The position numbers were made by a program, and so were the translations under genes. A DNA stretch of 64,000 nucleotides from Methylococcales bacterium (GTDB taxonomy: Bacteria > Pseudomonadota > Gammaproteobacteria > Methylococcales > Methylomonadaceae). The notes beneath the pieces were generated by a model, which was not told the origin of the DNA, did no database searches, and saw only the letters and a list, made by a program, of their open reading frames with translations. Positions 47,035 through 56,680 of the stretch are shown here, piece after piece (the first letter of the stretch is position 1; every line of letters begins with the position of its first letter). The stretch is from assembly GCA_030693155.1 (NCBI GenBank), contig JAUYBJ010000057.1, positions 74,275 to 138,274 on the forward strand, in the 5' to 3' direction.

Positions 47035-48552
47035 CTAATCTTTACCATGCGTTAAGTTAAAACCTGATGTCTGAACACTGGCTTGATCATTAGGCACTAA
47101 ACTCCCTGCATTTCTTATTTTTTGATGTAAAGGAGTACCTGGCTGTTTAGGTGCTTTATCTTTATTATCAGATTGTTTAGGGAATATTTTATCCAATTTT
47201 GATTGTGTGTCAGATGAAACATTATTGCTTCCGATAGAAGCATTAGAAGCATTACCATTGCCTTTCGAATTATTTACCCACTCTTGAATCTCAGTTGAAT
47301 TTGATGCCCCACTTGCATTGCTTGAATTAACCAAAGAAGCTGTATCATTAGCAAGACTTTTGCTAGATTTAGCTATATTATCTTGTTGCTTTGGAAAAGC
47401 CTTGTCTAATTTGGATTGTGTTTCTGATGAAACATCATTACTACCTTTAGATGTAGTAGATGCATTTTCATTACCTCCTGGAGGAGGCCCATTAGGATCA
47501 GGAATTGCAGATGAGGGCATGCCACTAGATCCGCTAGAATTTTCAATCGAATTTGAACGTCCACTGCCAAACGAGCTTGCAAGATCTAGGCCTTTAGATC
47601 CTAAATTCTTTGCCCCACCGAATGTTGCAGCTCCAGCATCTCTAGTCATGGCAGCAGTACCTACTACAGCAGCTGCTGCAGTCGTAGCGACTCCAATGGC
47701 CCCACCTAATGTACTAGATGGTGAACCAGACATCATTGCTGATGCAAGGCTGGCAATATGCCAGGATAAAAATAAGAAAATTGCTGATTGTGCCAATAAT
47801 GTTAGCATCGATCTAATTAAATGATCTGCATCTAATGACATATCTTTAAAAACAGTCAATCCTGCGCCAATAATCAAATATGCCAACATAATCTTTACGC
47901 CAGTGCCCACGGCATATTTCAAATATGATGTAGCCATATCTGATGTCCATTTAGAACCTGAGAACCCTAGCATAATAATGCCTGCTCCAATAACTATATA
48001 ACTTTCTATTAAAGTTATTAACAACTGTCCTGCAATAACAGTAAAAGCAATAACAACAAATAAACCAACAAACAACATTGGTATTGCTAAACCAATTTGT
48101 TCCAAAATACCCAATTTACCTAACGCAGTAAATATATTAGTGCCTAAATCAACCCCATATCCCAAAATACCATCTGGTGTAATGGATGGGGTACCAGATG
48201 CCTTTTTTCCAATCAATGAGAATGAATCGATTATTTGCGGTATCCATTCACCACTCATTTTAATAAGCGTAAAGAAAAAACCTACAGTAATGGCTTTGCG
48301 TGTTAACCAAGCAAAACTATCCTCTAATGTTTTACGCTCTATCACGTGTTGCATTGTGCTATATGTAACATCCAAGAGGACTAACAACCAAAAAAGATTG
48401 TAGGTGAAAGGCAGTATGGCAGAACGCCAAGAGTCTTGTAGAGGTTGATAAGTAGATAAAACACCCCCTAATATCTGGGTTGGCTCTGCTAAAACATATG
48501 CACTAAAACCAAATAGAATTACACCTAAAGCTACCGTTAAGAATTTAAACAT
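47035..48552 (-). CDS. trbL: T4SS VirB6/TrbL, Ser/Asn-rich C-terminal tail with duplicated motif
   Basis: Multiple TMs, SYIVIGAGIIMLGFSGSKWTSDMATSYLKYAVGTGVKIMLAYLIIG. Confidence 0.9.
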   Translation of the reverse strand: MFKFLTVALGVILFGFSAYVLAEPTQILGGVLSTYQPLQDSWRSAILPFTYNLFWLLVLLDVTYSTMQHVIERKTLEDSFAWLTRKAITVGFFFTLIKMSGEWIPQIIDSFSLIGKKASGTPSITPDGILGYGVDLGTNIFTALGKLGILEQIGLAIPMLFVGLFVVIAFTVIAGQLLITLIESYIVIGAGIIMLGFSGSKWTSDMATSYLKYAVGTGVKIMLAYLIIGAGLTVFKDMSLDADHLIRSMLTLLAQSAIFLFLSWHIASLASAMMSGSPSSTLGGAIGVATTAAAAVVGTAAMTRDAGAATFGGAKNLGSKGLDLASSFGSGRSNSIENSSGSSGMPSSAIPDPNGPPPGGNENASTTSKGSNDVSSETQSKLDKAFPKQQDNIAKSSKSLANDTASLVNSSNASGASNSTEIQEWVNNSKGNGNASNASIGSNNVSSDTQSKLDKIFPKQSDNKDKAPKQPGTPLHQKIRNAGSLVPNDQASVQTSGFNLTHGKD

Positions 48553-48560
48553 AAGTTATC

Positions 48561-48794
48561 CTACATACCCTTAACAAGGTGCTTATCAATAGGTTCTTGA
48601 TCTAAGATTTTATTAACCGCATCACTTTTGGTAGATTTATTTGTATCAAGGTTTTTCACTATGTTTGGATTTACAGATTCTTGATCTATAAATTTGTTGT
48701 CGTTCTTTTTTTGTACAACAGTAATGAATGCAGCCAATACAACTAGAGCAATAGCAATTAGTGTTAATTTGGTTTTAGTGTTCATCATATTCAT
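48561..48794 (-). CDS. Small TM protein at the trbK position
   Basis: MNMMNTKTKLTLIAIALVVLAAFITVV then tail with two DQE repeats; lies between trbJ and trbL. Confidence 0.65.
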   Translation of the reverse strand: MNMMNTKTKLTLIAIALVVLAAFITVVQKKNDNKFIDQESVNPNIVKNLDTNKSTKSDAVNKILDQEPIDKHLVKGM

Positions 48795-48795
48795 C

Positions 48796-49503
48796 CTATT
48801 TCATATTTTTAATAAGCTTCGGGTTAATCTGTTCTTGGTCAATAAACGTTTTAACTTGCGCTTGCTGACTATCATTTTTTTGTTGTTGATTTAACAAATA
48901 AGCATTCTGCGCTTGCATTTGAGAAGTGTTTAATTGCCTCAATTTACGCATTTCATCAAGCATTTCTGATGATACCGCATTTCCTATTTGTATAGCTTGC
49001 ATTTGCCCAGTTGCAGAATGGTTCATAGTTCTTAATGTATCAGAGGTAGCAGATTCAGTTTCAAAGTTTCCCATTTGTAGGCCAGCAGACATTAAAGCAG
49101 ACCTGATAGAATCTGATGTGGTTTTAGACCAGTTACCGTAATTATCATAATAACTACCTTGCGTTTTAAAGCCAGGATATTGAGTTTCAAATTTTTTAGT
49201 AATGTTACCAATATCGTATCCTAATGCCTGACCTTGATTTACAATCCCCATCAATCCTCTTAATAAATTGGATGTTTGTGAAAATGGCGTATTAGCATTA
49301 AGTCTAGCTGCTTGAGTACGCATAACTTCAAGTTGATTAATGAGATTTTGTGTTTGTTGCTGATATTGTGCAAAGTTCTGAATTTGCCTCATCATATCTG
49401 TAGCTTCATTCGTACAGTTAACACAATAAACAGTGTCTGCAGTAGCAGACCCGTTCGATAACATGGCTAAAGCAAAAGATACAGCAATAAAGGTTTTCTT
49501 CAT
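48796..49503 (-). CDS. trbJ: T4SS VirB5/TrbJ
   Basis: Signal peptide, VYCVNCTNEATDMMRQIQNFAQYQQQTQNLINQLEVM. Confidence 0.9.
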   Translation of the reverse strand: MKKTFIAVSFALAMLSNGSATADTVYCVNCTNEATDMMRQIQNFAQYQQQTQNLINQLEVMRTQAARLNANTPFSQTSNLLRGLMGIVNQGQALGYDIGNITKKFETQYPGFKTQGSYYDNYGNWSKTTSDSIRSALMSAGLQMGNFETESATSDTLRTMNHSATGQMQAIQIGNAVSSEMLDEMRKLRQLNTSQMQAQNAYLLNQQQKNDSQQAQVKTFIDQEQINPKLIKNMK

Positions 49504-49570
49504 GATTAAATCTCCTAGTAGTTATATTGTATATACAATGTCTAATTTATGCAATGATTATATGATAAAT

Positions 49571-52039
49571 TTAATAAACTAAATTAACAAATTCGTCATG
49601 GATACCACATCTTTTAATCCACTCTTCAACCCAATTTACATCCCCATATAGATCAATTAATTCTCTTGCAAGTTTAATATCTTCTTTGCCACTTCTACCT
49701 ACAAATGCTAAAGCCACTTTTCCTAAATCAAGAGAAAATAACCTGCGCCCTACTGTGGATAAATAATAATAATCTCGTTTAGGAGTTCCCATGGTAATTA
49801 ATTCTAATTGACGCTCACTTAGACCCATTGCAGTATAAGCTTTGGCAGAAACTTCATTTCTAGCTTCTGGGTTAGGTAGTAATATTTTAGAGGGGCAGGA
49901 CTGAAAAATAACTGGAGCAATAGGGCTATTTACAATGTCCTCAATACTTTGAGTGGCAAATATAACAGCTGTATTAGCCTTACGTAATACTTTTAACCAT
50001 TCGCGGATCTTCTCCATGAATAGAGGGTGTGACAACATAAGCCAGGCTTCATCAAGAACCAATAATGTAGGTGAACCATCGAGCTGCTGCTCAATTCTGT
50101 GGAACAGATAGAGCAATACAGGGATCAGATTCTTTTCACCCATATTCATGAGGTTTTCCATTTCAAATACTTGGAAATTTCCTAAGCTTAATGAATCTGT
50201 TTCTGCATCAAGTAAGTGGGCTGCGGAGCCTTGGCCAACGTATGGTGAAAGTGCATTGCGTAATTCTTCATCCTGTAATGCAGCTTGAAAATGGGTGAGT
50301 GTTCGCAAATCTGCATCAGCCTCACCAATACTTAATAACGCATCTTGAATAACCGATCTTTGTCTAGGCCCTACTACTACGCCATTAAGAGTGAGTAATA
50401 TTTCAACCCACTCTTCTGCCCAGGCACGTTCTGATAATTTATCAACTTGCGATAATGGACAAAAAGCTAATGAGCTATTATCACCACCCACTTCATAATG
50501 GGTACCACCCATTGCCTTGACTGGAATAAAGGCAGACATGCCTTTATCAAAACCAAATATTTGGGCACCTTTATAACGCCGATGTTGAGCAATGATGAGA
50601 TTTAATAAAGTTGATTTTCCAGAACCCGTTGGCCCTAATATTAAGGTATGACCAACATCACTGATATGCAATGACAATCTGAATGGTGTAGATCCAGCAC
50701 CTCGGCCATATAGTAATGGCGCATTATCTTCTTTATAAAAAGGACAGGGATTTTTCTCAGCTCCAGCCCAAAATGATGTAGTAGGCAATAAATGGGCTAA
50801 ATTCAAGGAATGTAAGATAGGTTTACGAACATTAGCAACACCCTCACCTGGTAAGGATCCAAAGTAGCCTTCAATCGCATTAATATCTTCTAACCTTGCA
50901 GCAAAACCCATGTCACGTATAGCTTTAACAGTCAATGTGGTATTGAGCTTTAATTTTTCAATATTTTCTTCCATTAAAACAACAACAGAAGTGTAATGCC
51001 CGAATCTTACTGTAAGCGCCCCAGCCTCAGACATGGCATTTTCAGCATCAACCTGCATTTGTAAAGCATCAAGATCAACGGCACCATTTGAAGTATTGAA
51101 TATCTGATCTGATAATGGCGTAGCTTTTTGTCTCCATTTTTTTCTGAGCTTATTAAGGATCCCTTTAGCTTCTTCTGGATCTAAAAAGATGAAACGAGTA
51201 GAAAAGCGATAAGTAATTGGCAATCTATTGAGATTGTCCAATATGCCAGGAAAGCTTTCGGCTGGAAAACCTTCAATATTAATAATTTGAATATGTTTTT
51301 TACCAATCCTAGGAATGACACCACCCCAGAAATCTTGAGAACCTATAATTGTGTCAATATACATTGGCACTTCTGGAAGTCTGATTCTTTGTGAAATGCC
51401 AGTGACCGCATAATGCAAATAAGATATTAATCTATCTTCTGTCCAAGTGTCAGCAATGCCATTTTTCATGGTTTTATGAGTAACACACTTCAATCTAGTC
51501 ACACCTTGAAACACAGAAGATAAAGCACTTTCTACATCAGACATGGCGGCTTGAAATTTTTCTACCGCTTTTGTAGATAACGTTTTTTTATTAACTACGT
51601 TGACATCATCAGAAGACTCGAATAGCCACTCCCTACCCTTTGACTCAAGCAACGATGGTGTTAAATAGGTAAATATCAAAGCATAGGCAGATTGAAAATG
51701 ACCATCCTCTGAATTGTAATGTTGACGACGTTCCTCATCGATAACTTTGGATACTACGTCAGGGAAAGCGCCTAGATTAGGATAGCCGAGAGATTCAGTA
51801 CGAACAACATCACAATGAACCATCCATCCATTACCAAAAGAAGCTAAAACAGCATTTAGCCTAGCCGAAATAGCATTTAATTCCATCACAGAAGAACTTT
51901 CAGTGTCTGTTCCTAGGTATAAAAAACCACCTATTAACTCACCACCTTTTCCCATCACTACACCGTCATCAATTGATGCAGCATAACGAAGAAGATCAGA
52001 CAATCCTTCTGCTTTATCTCTAAACGTTTTCCAAAACAT
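49571..52039 (-). CDS. trbE: T4SS ATPase VirB4/TrbE
   Basis: LILGPTGSGKSTLLNLIIAQHRRY, PTLLVLDEAWLML, NTAVIFATQSIEDI. Confidence 0.95.
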   Translation of the reverse strand: MFWKTFRDKAEGLSDLLRYAASIDDGVVMGKGGELIGGFLYLGTDTESSSVMELNAISARLNAVLASFGNGWMVHCDVVRTESLGYPNLGAFPDVVSKVIDEERRQHYNSEDGHFQSAYALIFTYLTPSLLESKGREWLFESSDDVNVVNKKTLSTKAVEKFQAAMSDVESALSSVFQGVTRLKCVTHKTMKNGIADTWTEDRLISYLHYAVTGISQRIRLPEVPMYIDTIIGSQDFWGGVIPRIGKKHIQIINIEGFPAESFPGILDNLNRLPITYRFSTRFIFLDPEEAKGILNKLRKKWRQKATPLSDQIFNTSNGAVDLDALQMQVDAENAMSEAGALTVRFGHYTSVVVLMEENIEKLKLNTTLTVKAIRDMGFAARLEDINAIEGYFGSLPGEGVANVRKPILHSLNLAHLLPTTSFWAGAEKNPCPFYKEDNAPLLYGRGAGSTPFRLSLHISDVGHTLILGPTGSGKSTLLNLIIAQHRRYKGAQIFGFDKGMSAFIPVKAMGGTHYEVGGDNSSLAFCPLSQVDKLSERAWAEEWVEILLTLNGVVVGPRQRSVIQDALLSIGEADADLRTLTHFQAALQDEELRNALSPYVGQGSAAHLLDAETDSLSLGNFQVFEMENLMNMGEKNLIPVLLYLFHRIEQQLDGSPTLLVLDEAWLMLSHPLFMEKIREWLKVLRKANTAVIFATQSIEDIVNSPIAPVIFQSCPSKILLPNPEARNEVSAKAYTAMGLSERQLELITMGTPKRDYYYLSTVGRRLFSLDLGKVALAFVGRSGKEDIKLARELIDLYGDVNWVEEWIKRCGIHDEFVNLVY

Positions 52040-52053
52040 AAATACCTCTAATT

Positions 52054-52383
52054 TTATTTACCGACAAAAGCTGACATTTCTCTATAAGGTGCGTCTAACC
52101 TACCTTTTGCAGGATAAAAAGTACGATATTTTCTGTGCCTTTTATAAACTTGCCACATTTGCATATCATGTTTACCCATACGAGTTAGGATGTACATTAA
52201 CGTTGTCCAAACCCCTAAAGAAACAACAACTGCTTGCCAAATACCTACAGTTAATGCATAAATAAAAGCAAAATAAATTGAAATTAATAATGCAATTAAA
52301 ACTAGTGTCCGTTCTCCACCAAGCCAACCTAGTTGACGTATGAGTGAAGAACGAATACTTACACTGTGTAAATGGTTAGCCAT
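52054..52383 (-). CDS. trbD: T4SS VirB3/TrbD
   Basis: Two TM segments, position between VirB2 and VirB4. Confidence 0.85.
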   Translation of the reverse strand: MANHLHSVSIRSSLIRQLGWLGGERTLVLIALLISIYFAFIYALTVGIWQAVVVSLGVWTTLMYILTRMGKHDMQMWQVYKRHRKYRTFYPAKGRLDAPYREMSAFVGK

Positions 52384-52385
52384 GA

Positions 52386-52739
52386 TTAACTACACTGTTG
52401 ACCAATGCTACTATCTACCTTACTTGCAATCGTTGTAACGATACTTGATGCGCCCAACATGATACAAACAGCCACAAAAATATTAACCAGGGTTTTGAAA
52501 ATACCAGTAAGTTGTTCGCCCCAAACAAAACCAACCGCAGCTGCAACAAAAGCAATCGTAGCTACAGCAATCGCCGTTTTACCTTTTAAAGCTCCCACAA
52601 GCCAACATAATGCTCCATCCCATGGGGCAGCCTCACCTGCAGCGAAAGCCAGCGCTGGAAGTGCTAGTAAAGCCGCACCAAAAATAATAGTTCCACGATG
52701 TTTTTCTAAAAATGTTTTAGATCCAGACTCAATTTTCAT
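52386..52739 (-). CDS. trbC: T4SS pilin VirB2/TrbC
   Basis: Signal peptide LPALAFAAGEAAPWDGALCWLVGALKGKTAIAVATIAFVAAAVGFVWG. Confidence 0.88.
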   Translation of the reverse strand: MKIESGSKTFLEKHRGTIIFGAALLALPALAFAAGEAAPWDGALCWLVGALKGKTAIAVATIAFVAAAVGFVWGEQLTGIFKTLVNIFVAVCIMLGASSIVTTIASKVDSSIGQQCS

Positions 52740-52779
52740 GTTATTACCTTTCATAATTAAAATATACAACTTACATCAA

Positions 52780-53751
52780 CTACACAAACTCAAGAATAGG
52801 TAAATTGGATTCTCTATCGTATCCAGTTACATTTACCAACTCTTTAACTTCTCGACTACCTTCAACTTTCTCAATAAAAACTACGGCATGTACTGCTCGT
52901 GTAATCAAAGCCATCTTTGTAGGAACCCCAGCTTCTTGCACGTATTCATCTAATTTAGATAAAGCATCAGTGGTTGAATCTGCATGAATAGTAGCGAATC
53001 CACCAGAATGCCCAGAATTCCAAGCTTTTAGTAAGGCTAATGCCTCTTTACCACGCATTTCACCAACACAAATGCGATCTGGCCGCATACGCATTGTTGC
53101 TCTAAGCAATCTTGTCATGTCCATTGAATCAGATGTACGCATTTGAACAAGATTAGGAATTGGACATTGCAATTCAACTGTATCTTCAATAATCACCATT
53201 CGTTCATGAGGCGCTACTTTTGCCACTTCGTCTAACAAGGCATTCAATAGAGTTGTTTTACCTGATCCTGTACCGCCTACAACTAGTATGTTTTTTGAAG
53301 CTTTAATCATTTGCCTTAAGAAAATCACCTGTTTATCAGATAATATTTTTCTAAGCACATAATCATCCAATGTAAATACTCGGCTTGCTCGTTTACGAAT
53401 TGCAAACGAAGGTGCCGAAACTACTGGAGGCGCTAAACCTTCAAATCTAGAACCATCTAATGACAATTCACCTTCTACAATAGGATTGTCTCTGTTAACA
53501 ACAGCCCCTAACATTGCAGCTACATCTTGCAGTACAAGTTGCGCCTGGCTCGCTTGCATCTTAACGCCAGAAAACTTTAATCCTTCACCTAAGAAATCAA
53601 ACCAAATCGTGCCATCTGGATTGAGCATAATTTCAATTACATCTGGATTGGTAAGCGCTCCCAGAATTTGAGCACCTAAATTTCTTCTTAAAGATTCGTG
53701 TAAGCGGTTTTTCTGCTCATCACTCATCCTTACTGCGCCTGCTGAACTCAT
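52780..53751 (-). CDS. trbB: T4SS ATPase VirB11/TrbB
   Basis: ILVVGGTGSGKTTLLNALLDEV, MRMRPDRICVGEMRGKEALALLKAWNSGHSGGFATIHADS. Confidence 0.95.
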   Translation of the reverse strand: MSSAGAVRMSDEQKNRLHESLRRNLGAQILGALTNPDVIEIMLNPDGTIWFDFLGEGLKFSGVKMQASQAQLVLQDVAAMLGAVVNRDNPIVEGELSLDGSRFEGLAPPVVSAPSFAIRKRASRVFTLDDYVLRKILSDKQVIFLRQMIKASKNILVVGGTGSGKTTLLNALLDEVAKVAPHERMVIIEDTVELQCPIPNLVQMRTSDSMDMTRLLRATMRMRPDRICVGEMRGKEALALLKAWNSGHSGGFATIHADSTTDALSKLDEYVQEAGVPTKMALITRAVHAVVFIEKVEGSREVKELVNVTGYDRESNLPILEFV

Positions 53752-53770
53752 TATATAACCTGTTTAATAT

Positions 53771-54046
53771 TTAATTATTTTTAGGCATAGCAGCAACTAC
53801 TGCCCTGCTTGCCATATTGATAATTTCTTCCATCACAGGCCCATCTTCTAGAATTCTTTTCTTATCTATTTGTGAGATCTGAACTAGTCTTGATAAAGCT
53901 TTATTATCATCACTAATTTGATTCCAGTTATATATAGTAGGCGTGGTGCAATCTAATCGATATGCGAGAGAAACAATAAGCTTGTTCTCTTTAAGCTTCG
54001 TAAGAATATCGTTTAACGTTGTTACGTTTACCTTCTTGTCGATCAT
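53771..54046 (-). CDS. Small HTH-like protein
   Basis: LIVSLAYRLDCTTPTIYNWNQ helix-turn-helix-like. Confidence 0.5.
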   Translation of the reverse strand: MIDKKVNVTTLNDILTKLKENKLIVSLAYRLDCTTPTIYNWNQISDDNKALSRLVQISQIDKKRILEDGPVMEEIINMASRAVVAAMPKNN

Positions 54047-54166
54047 TTTTAAATTGTTCCCAATTAATTGTAATTAACTTTGTAGCCTGTAATTTACCAT
54101 ATTAAATATTTATTTGACAAATTATTTTATTAAATTTAATATTGCATACAATATTTAATTATTTCT

Positions 54167-54182
54167 TTTCCTATATAGGAAA
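54167..54182. promoter_or_regulatory. Perfect 16-bp palindrome TTTCCTATATAGGAAA upstream of the pil operon
   Basis: 27 bp upstream of the 54209 ATG; related motifs in other intergenic regions. Confidence 0.6.
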
Positions 54183-54208
54183 TATATTTAAGTTTATGAG
54201 GTCAACGA

Positions 54209-55123
54209 ATGAAATGTTTAGTAAGTACATTATTTTTAGTAATACCTTCATTTTGTAATGCAGCTTATTATTTAGAAGATGAAGTGCCTGCCAAGGTTAC
54301 AGCTCAATTAACAGTGGTTGAAGATAAGTATCAGACACAACCTACTTATATGTATAACGTGCCTTTTTATGTCAATAAATACGCACTAGGCCCATCAGCT
54401 GTTACTTCCTTAAAGAATTTAATGCCTGAATTCACTAAAGCTAAAAAAATTATCATTGAAGGTAGGCCAGATGCTAATGGACAGAACGATACTGACCTAG
54501 CACGTAGACGTGGATTGGCTGTAAAAAAATATCTTGCAATTAATGGTATTCAAGAATCAAAAATTAATGTGGAAATTAAGCGAGAAGTTAAATTTGATGT
54601 TAATCCAAGCATTTTTAATACTACTGTTTATACAAGTGAATCATTACCTGAATTAAATAAGAATGTAAAAAGTAGCCTTTATACCGAAAAGCCAGCAACT
54701 CAAGTAGAAGCTCCACAGCCTGCCAAGTCTATAGTGACAGAGATTAAAGCAACTAGTCCATCGGTTGAAAATAAATCTGCTGTTACTCTAAAAAGTATCC
54801 ATGCCCCAAATCAATCAGAAACCCCTCAGAAAATAAGCCCTAAAGTTGAGGGGAGTTTTAATGTCTTGCGAAAAGAAATGGAAGATAAGTCCAACCCGAC
54901 TACCTATGATTTTCCCGTTCGTGGAAAACTGGATATTGAGTTCAATAATATGATCTCTAATTTATTGATTAATTCTAAAGAAGTGCTGGTTATCGCTGAT
55001 GGATCCATTGCAGGCTATAAAAAAGCTAAAGAAATTAGCAATTATATAGGCGAAATGACAGGCTCATACCCTGAGGTTAAGCCAAAAGGTGCCAATAAAG
55101 ATTTTGTGAAAATTAAAGGGTAA
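54209..55123 (+). CDS. Secreted protein with OmpA-C-like domain, first gene of the pilus operon
   Basis: Signal peptide; IIIEGRPDANGQNDTDLARRRGLAVKKYLAINGI. Confidence 0.65.
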   Translation: MKCLVSTLFLVIPSFCNAAYYLEDEVPAKVTAQLTVVEDKYQTQPTYMYNVPFYVNKYALGPSAVTSLKNLMPEFTKAKKIIIEGRPDANGQNDTDLARRRGLAVKKYLAINGIQESKINVEIKREVKFDVNPSIFNTTVYTSESLPELNKNVKSSLYTEKPATQVEAPQPAKSIVTEIKATSPSVENKSAVTLKSIHAPNQSETPQKISPKVEGSFNVLRKEMEDKSNPTTYDFPVRGKLDIEFNNMISNLLINSKEVLVIADGSIAGYKKAKEISNYIGEMTGSYPEVKPKGANKDFVKIKG

Positions 55124-55146
55124 TAAATTTACCAAGTGATTATTGA

Positions 55147-55416
55147 ATGAATTATTTACCCGAAACCTCTATAAACGCCATTAGATTTAAGGAAACTGCT
55201 AAATGGTCTGGAACCGTTTTGTTTATGGTTGGTTCGTTTTTAATATCAGCAGTACCCTCTCTGGGTATGGTTTGGTGGCCTTTTTTCACCTTTTTTGTAG
55301 GGCATATTTTGTGGTCAATAGCTGGAATTATGATGAAGGACAGGGCAGTGTTAGCACTTAATATTATGTATCTGCCCATAGATGTTTATGCAATTTGCAT
55401 CAGGCTGTTTAACTGA
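55147..55416 (+). CDS. Small multi-TM membrane protein
   Basis: Hydrophobic; in pil operon. Confidence 0.55.
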   Translation: MNYLPETSINAIRFKETAKWSGTVLFMVGSFLISAVPSLGMVWWPFFTFFVGHILWSIAGIMMKDRAVLALNIMYLPIDVYAICIRLFN

Positions 55417-55421
55417 AAGAA

Positions 55422-56222
55422 ATGAATATGAATGACATAGCTATAATTAATGAACAAACTAGTGAAAAACTGAGTAATTGGCGCAGAGCTATACTTATAA
55501 GTGCATCTAAAGTTCTAGCCTACCCTCTTCAAGACAAGATTCAAAAACTTACGGATATGTGGGACAGGGCTTATCAATTTCCATATCCAACAGAAGATGA
55601 AATGGGAGTGTTGCCAAATGGTTGCTTAGTATTTGATGTAGATGTGGCAGGCCATGTGGTGCACTTTGTTGTATGGATGACTTTTGGTGAAGTCCGTATC
55701 GGTGTAAAAATGCCAATAAAACTCATCCCTGATACAGAAGTGGGTAAAAAAGTAAGTTATGCCTTCGATGGTAAACCATGCTCACGTGAAGAATTAACAG
55801 GCAATCATATTATTTATGATTGGATTTTCAGAGAAGGATTTGCCTCTCATGATCACATGATGAAATCACTTAGGGATGAATACTCATCCAGCGTCATTGC
55901 CTGGCGCATAGGTGAAATTCTTACTCATATTTATGTATCTGTTTTATCTTTTATTGTAGAAGGTAATGGTTACGTAGTAAGTATGAAAAAAATAGAAATA
56001 CCATCTGCTGGTGTAAAAAAACGTTTCATTATTTCTGGCGATTTACAAGCATATCTCACTTTTTTAGAACAACATGGTGGCCGACAATTAGAGCAGCCAT
56101 CGATTCTAGAAGACGGTTTGTGTGAGATTTATGCAGAAACCAATTCATCAGGCAGTTCATTAAATGTTGGTCAATATAGAGATCAAGATCATAGTGAATT
56201 TAATGTAATTTCTATTGAATAA
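55422..56222 (+). CDS. Hypothetical protein in the pilus operon
   Basis: Tightly packed ORF. Confidence 0.55.
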   Translation: MNMNDIAIINEQTSEKLSNWRRAILISASKVLAYPLQDKIQKLTDMWDRAYQFPYPTEDEMGVLPNGCLVFDVDVAGHVVHFVVWMTFGEVRIGVKMPIKLIPDTEVGKKVSYAFDGKPCSREELTGNHIIYDWIFREGFASHDHMMKSLRDEYSSSVIAWRIGEILTHIYVSVLSFIVEGNGYVVSMKKIEIPSAGVKKRFIISGDLQAYLTFLEQHGGRQLEQPSILEDGLCEIYAETNSSGSSLNVGQYRDQDHSEFNVISIE

Positions 56223-56224
56223 AT

Positions 56225-56680
56225 ATGAAGTTATTTGCTCTTATTTTCACATTAGTTTTATCTGCTCAAGCACAAGCCGAGGGCTGGCAGTGCTGGGAAG
56301 ATGCTGCAAACAGGTATCAAGTTCCAGTTGATTTACTTTATGCGGTGGCAAGAGTGGAAACAGGAAATAAAGCAAAGATTACGTCTAAACCCAACAAAAA
56401 TGGTACTTACGATATAGGTTTAATGCAAATTAATTCGACACATTTAGGCATGTTGAAAAAATATGGCATTACTGAAAACAGATTATTGGATGATGCATGT
56501 CTCAATTTGCATGTAGGCGCTTGGATACTTGCGGAATCAATAGAAAGACATGGTTATAACTGGAAAGGAATCGGCGCTTATAACGCTGGATCCAATGATA
56601 AAAGAAAGATCTATGCCAGTAAGGTAATTGCTATGTATGAACGGATCGTAAGGGAAAGAGATTTACGTGTTGAGTATTAG
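56225..56680 (+). CDS. pilT: Lytic transglycosylase (PilT/VirB1-like)
   Basis: LYAVARVETGNKAKI, DIGLMQINSTHLGMLKKYGI, GIGAYNAGSNDK. Confidence 0.85.
   Translation: MKLFALIFTLVLSAQAQAEGWQCWEDAANRYQVPVDLLYAVARVETGNKAKITSKPNKNGTYDIGLMQINSTHLGMLKKYGITENRLLDDACLNLHVGAWILAESIERHGYNWKGIGAYNAGSNDKRKIYASKVIAMYERIVRERDLRVEY

Noticed and set aside
54209-55123. Calling this gene pilL
   Set aside because: Only an OmpA-C-like region was recognised; the TcpQ-like segment is in 56680-57255, so a specific pil symbol is unsafe.
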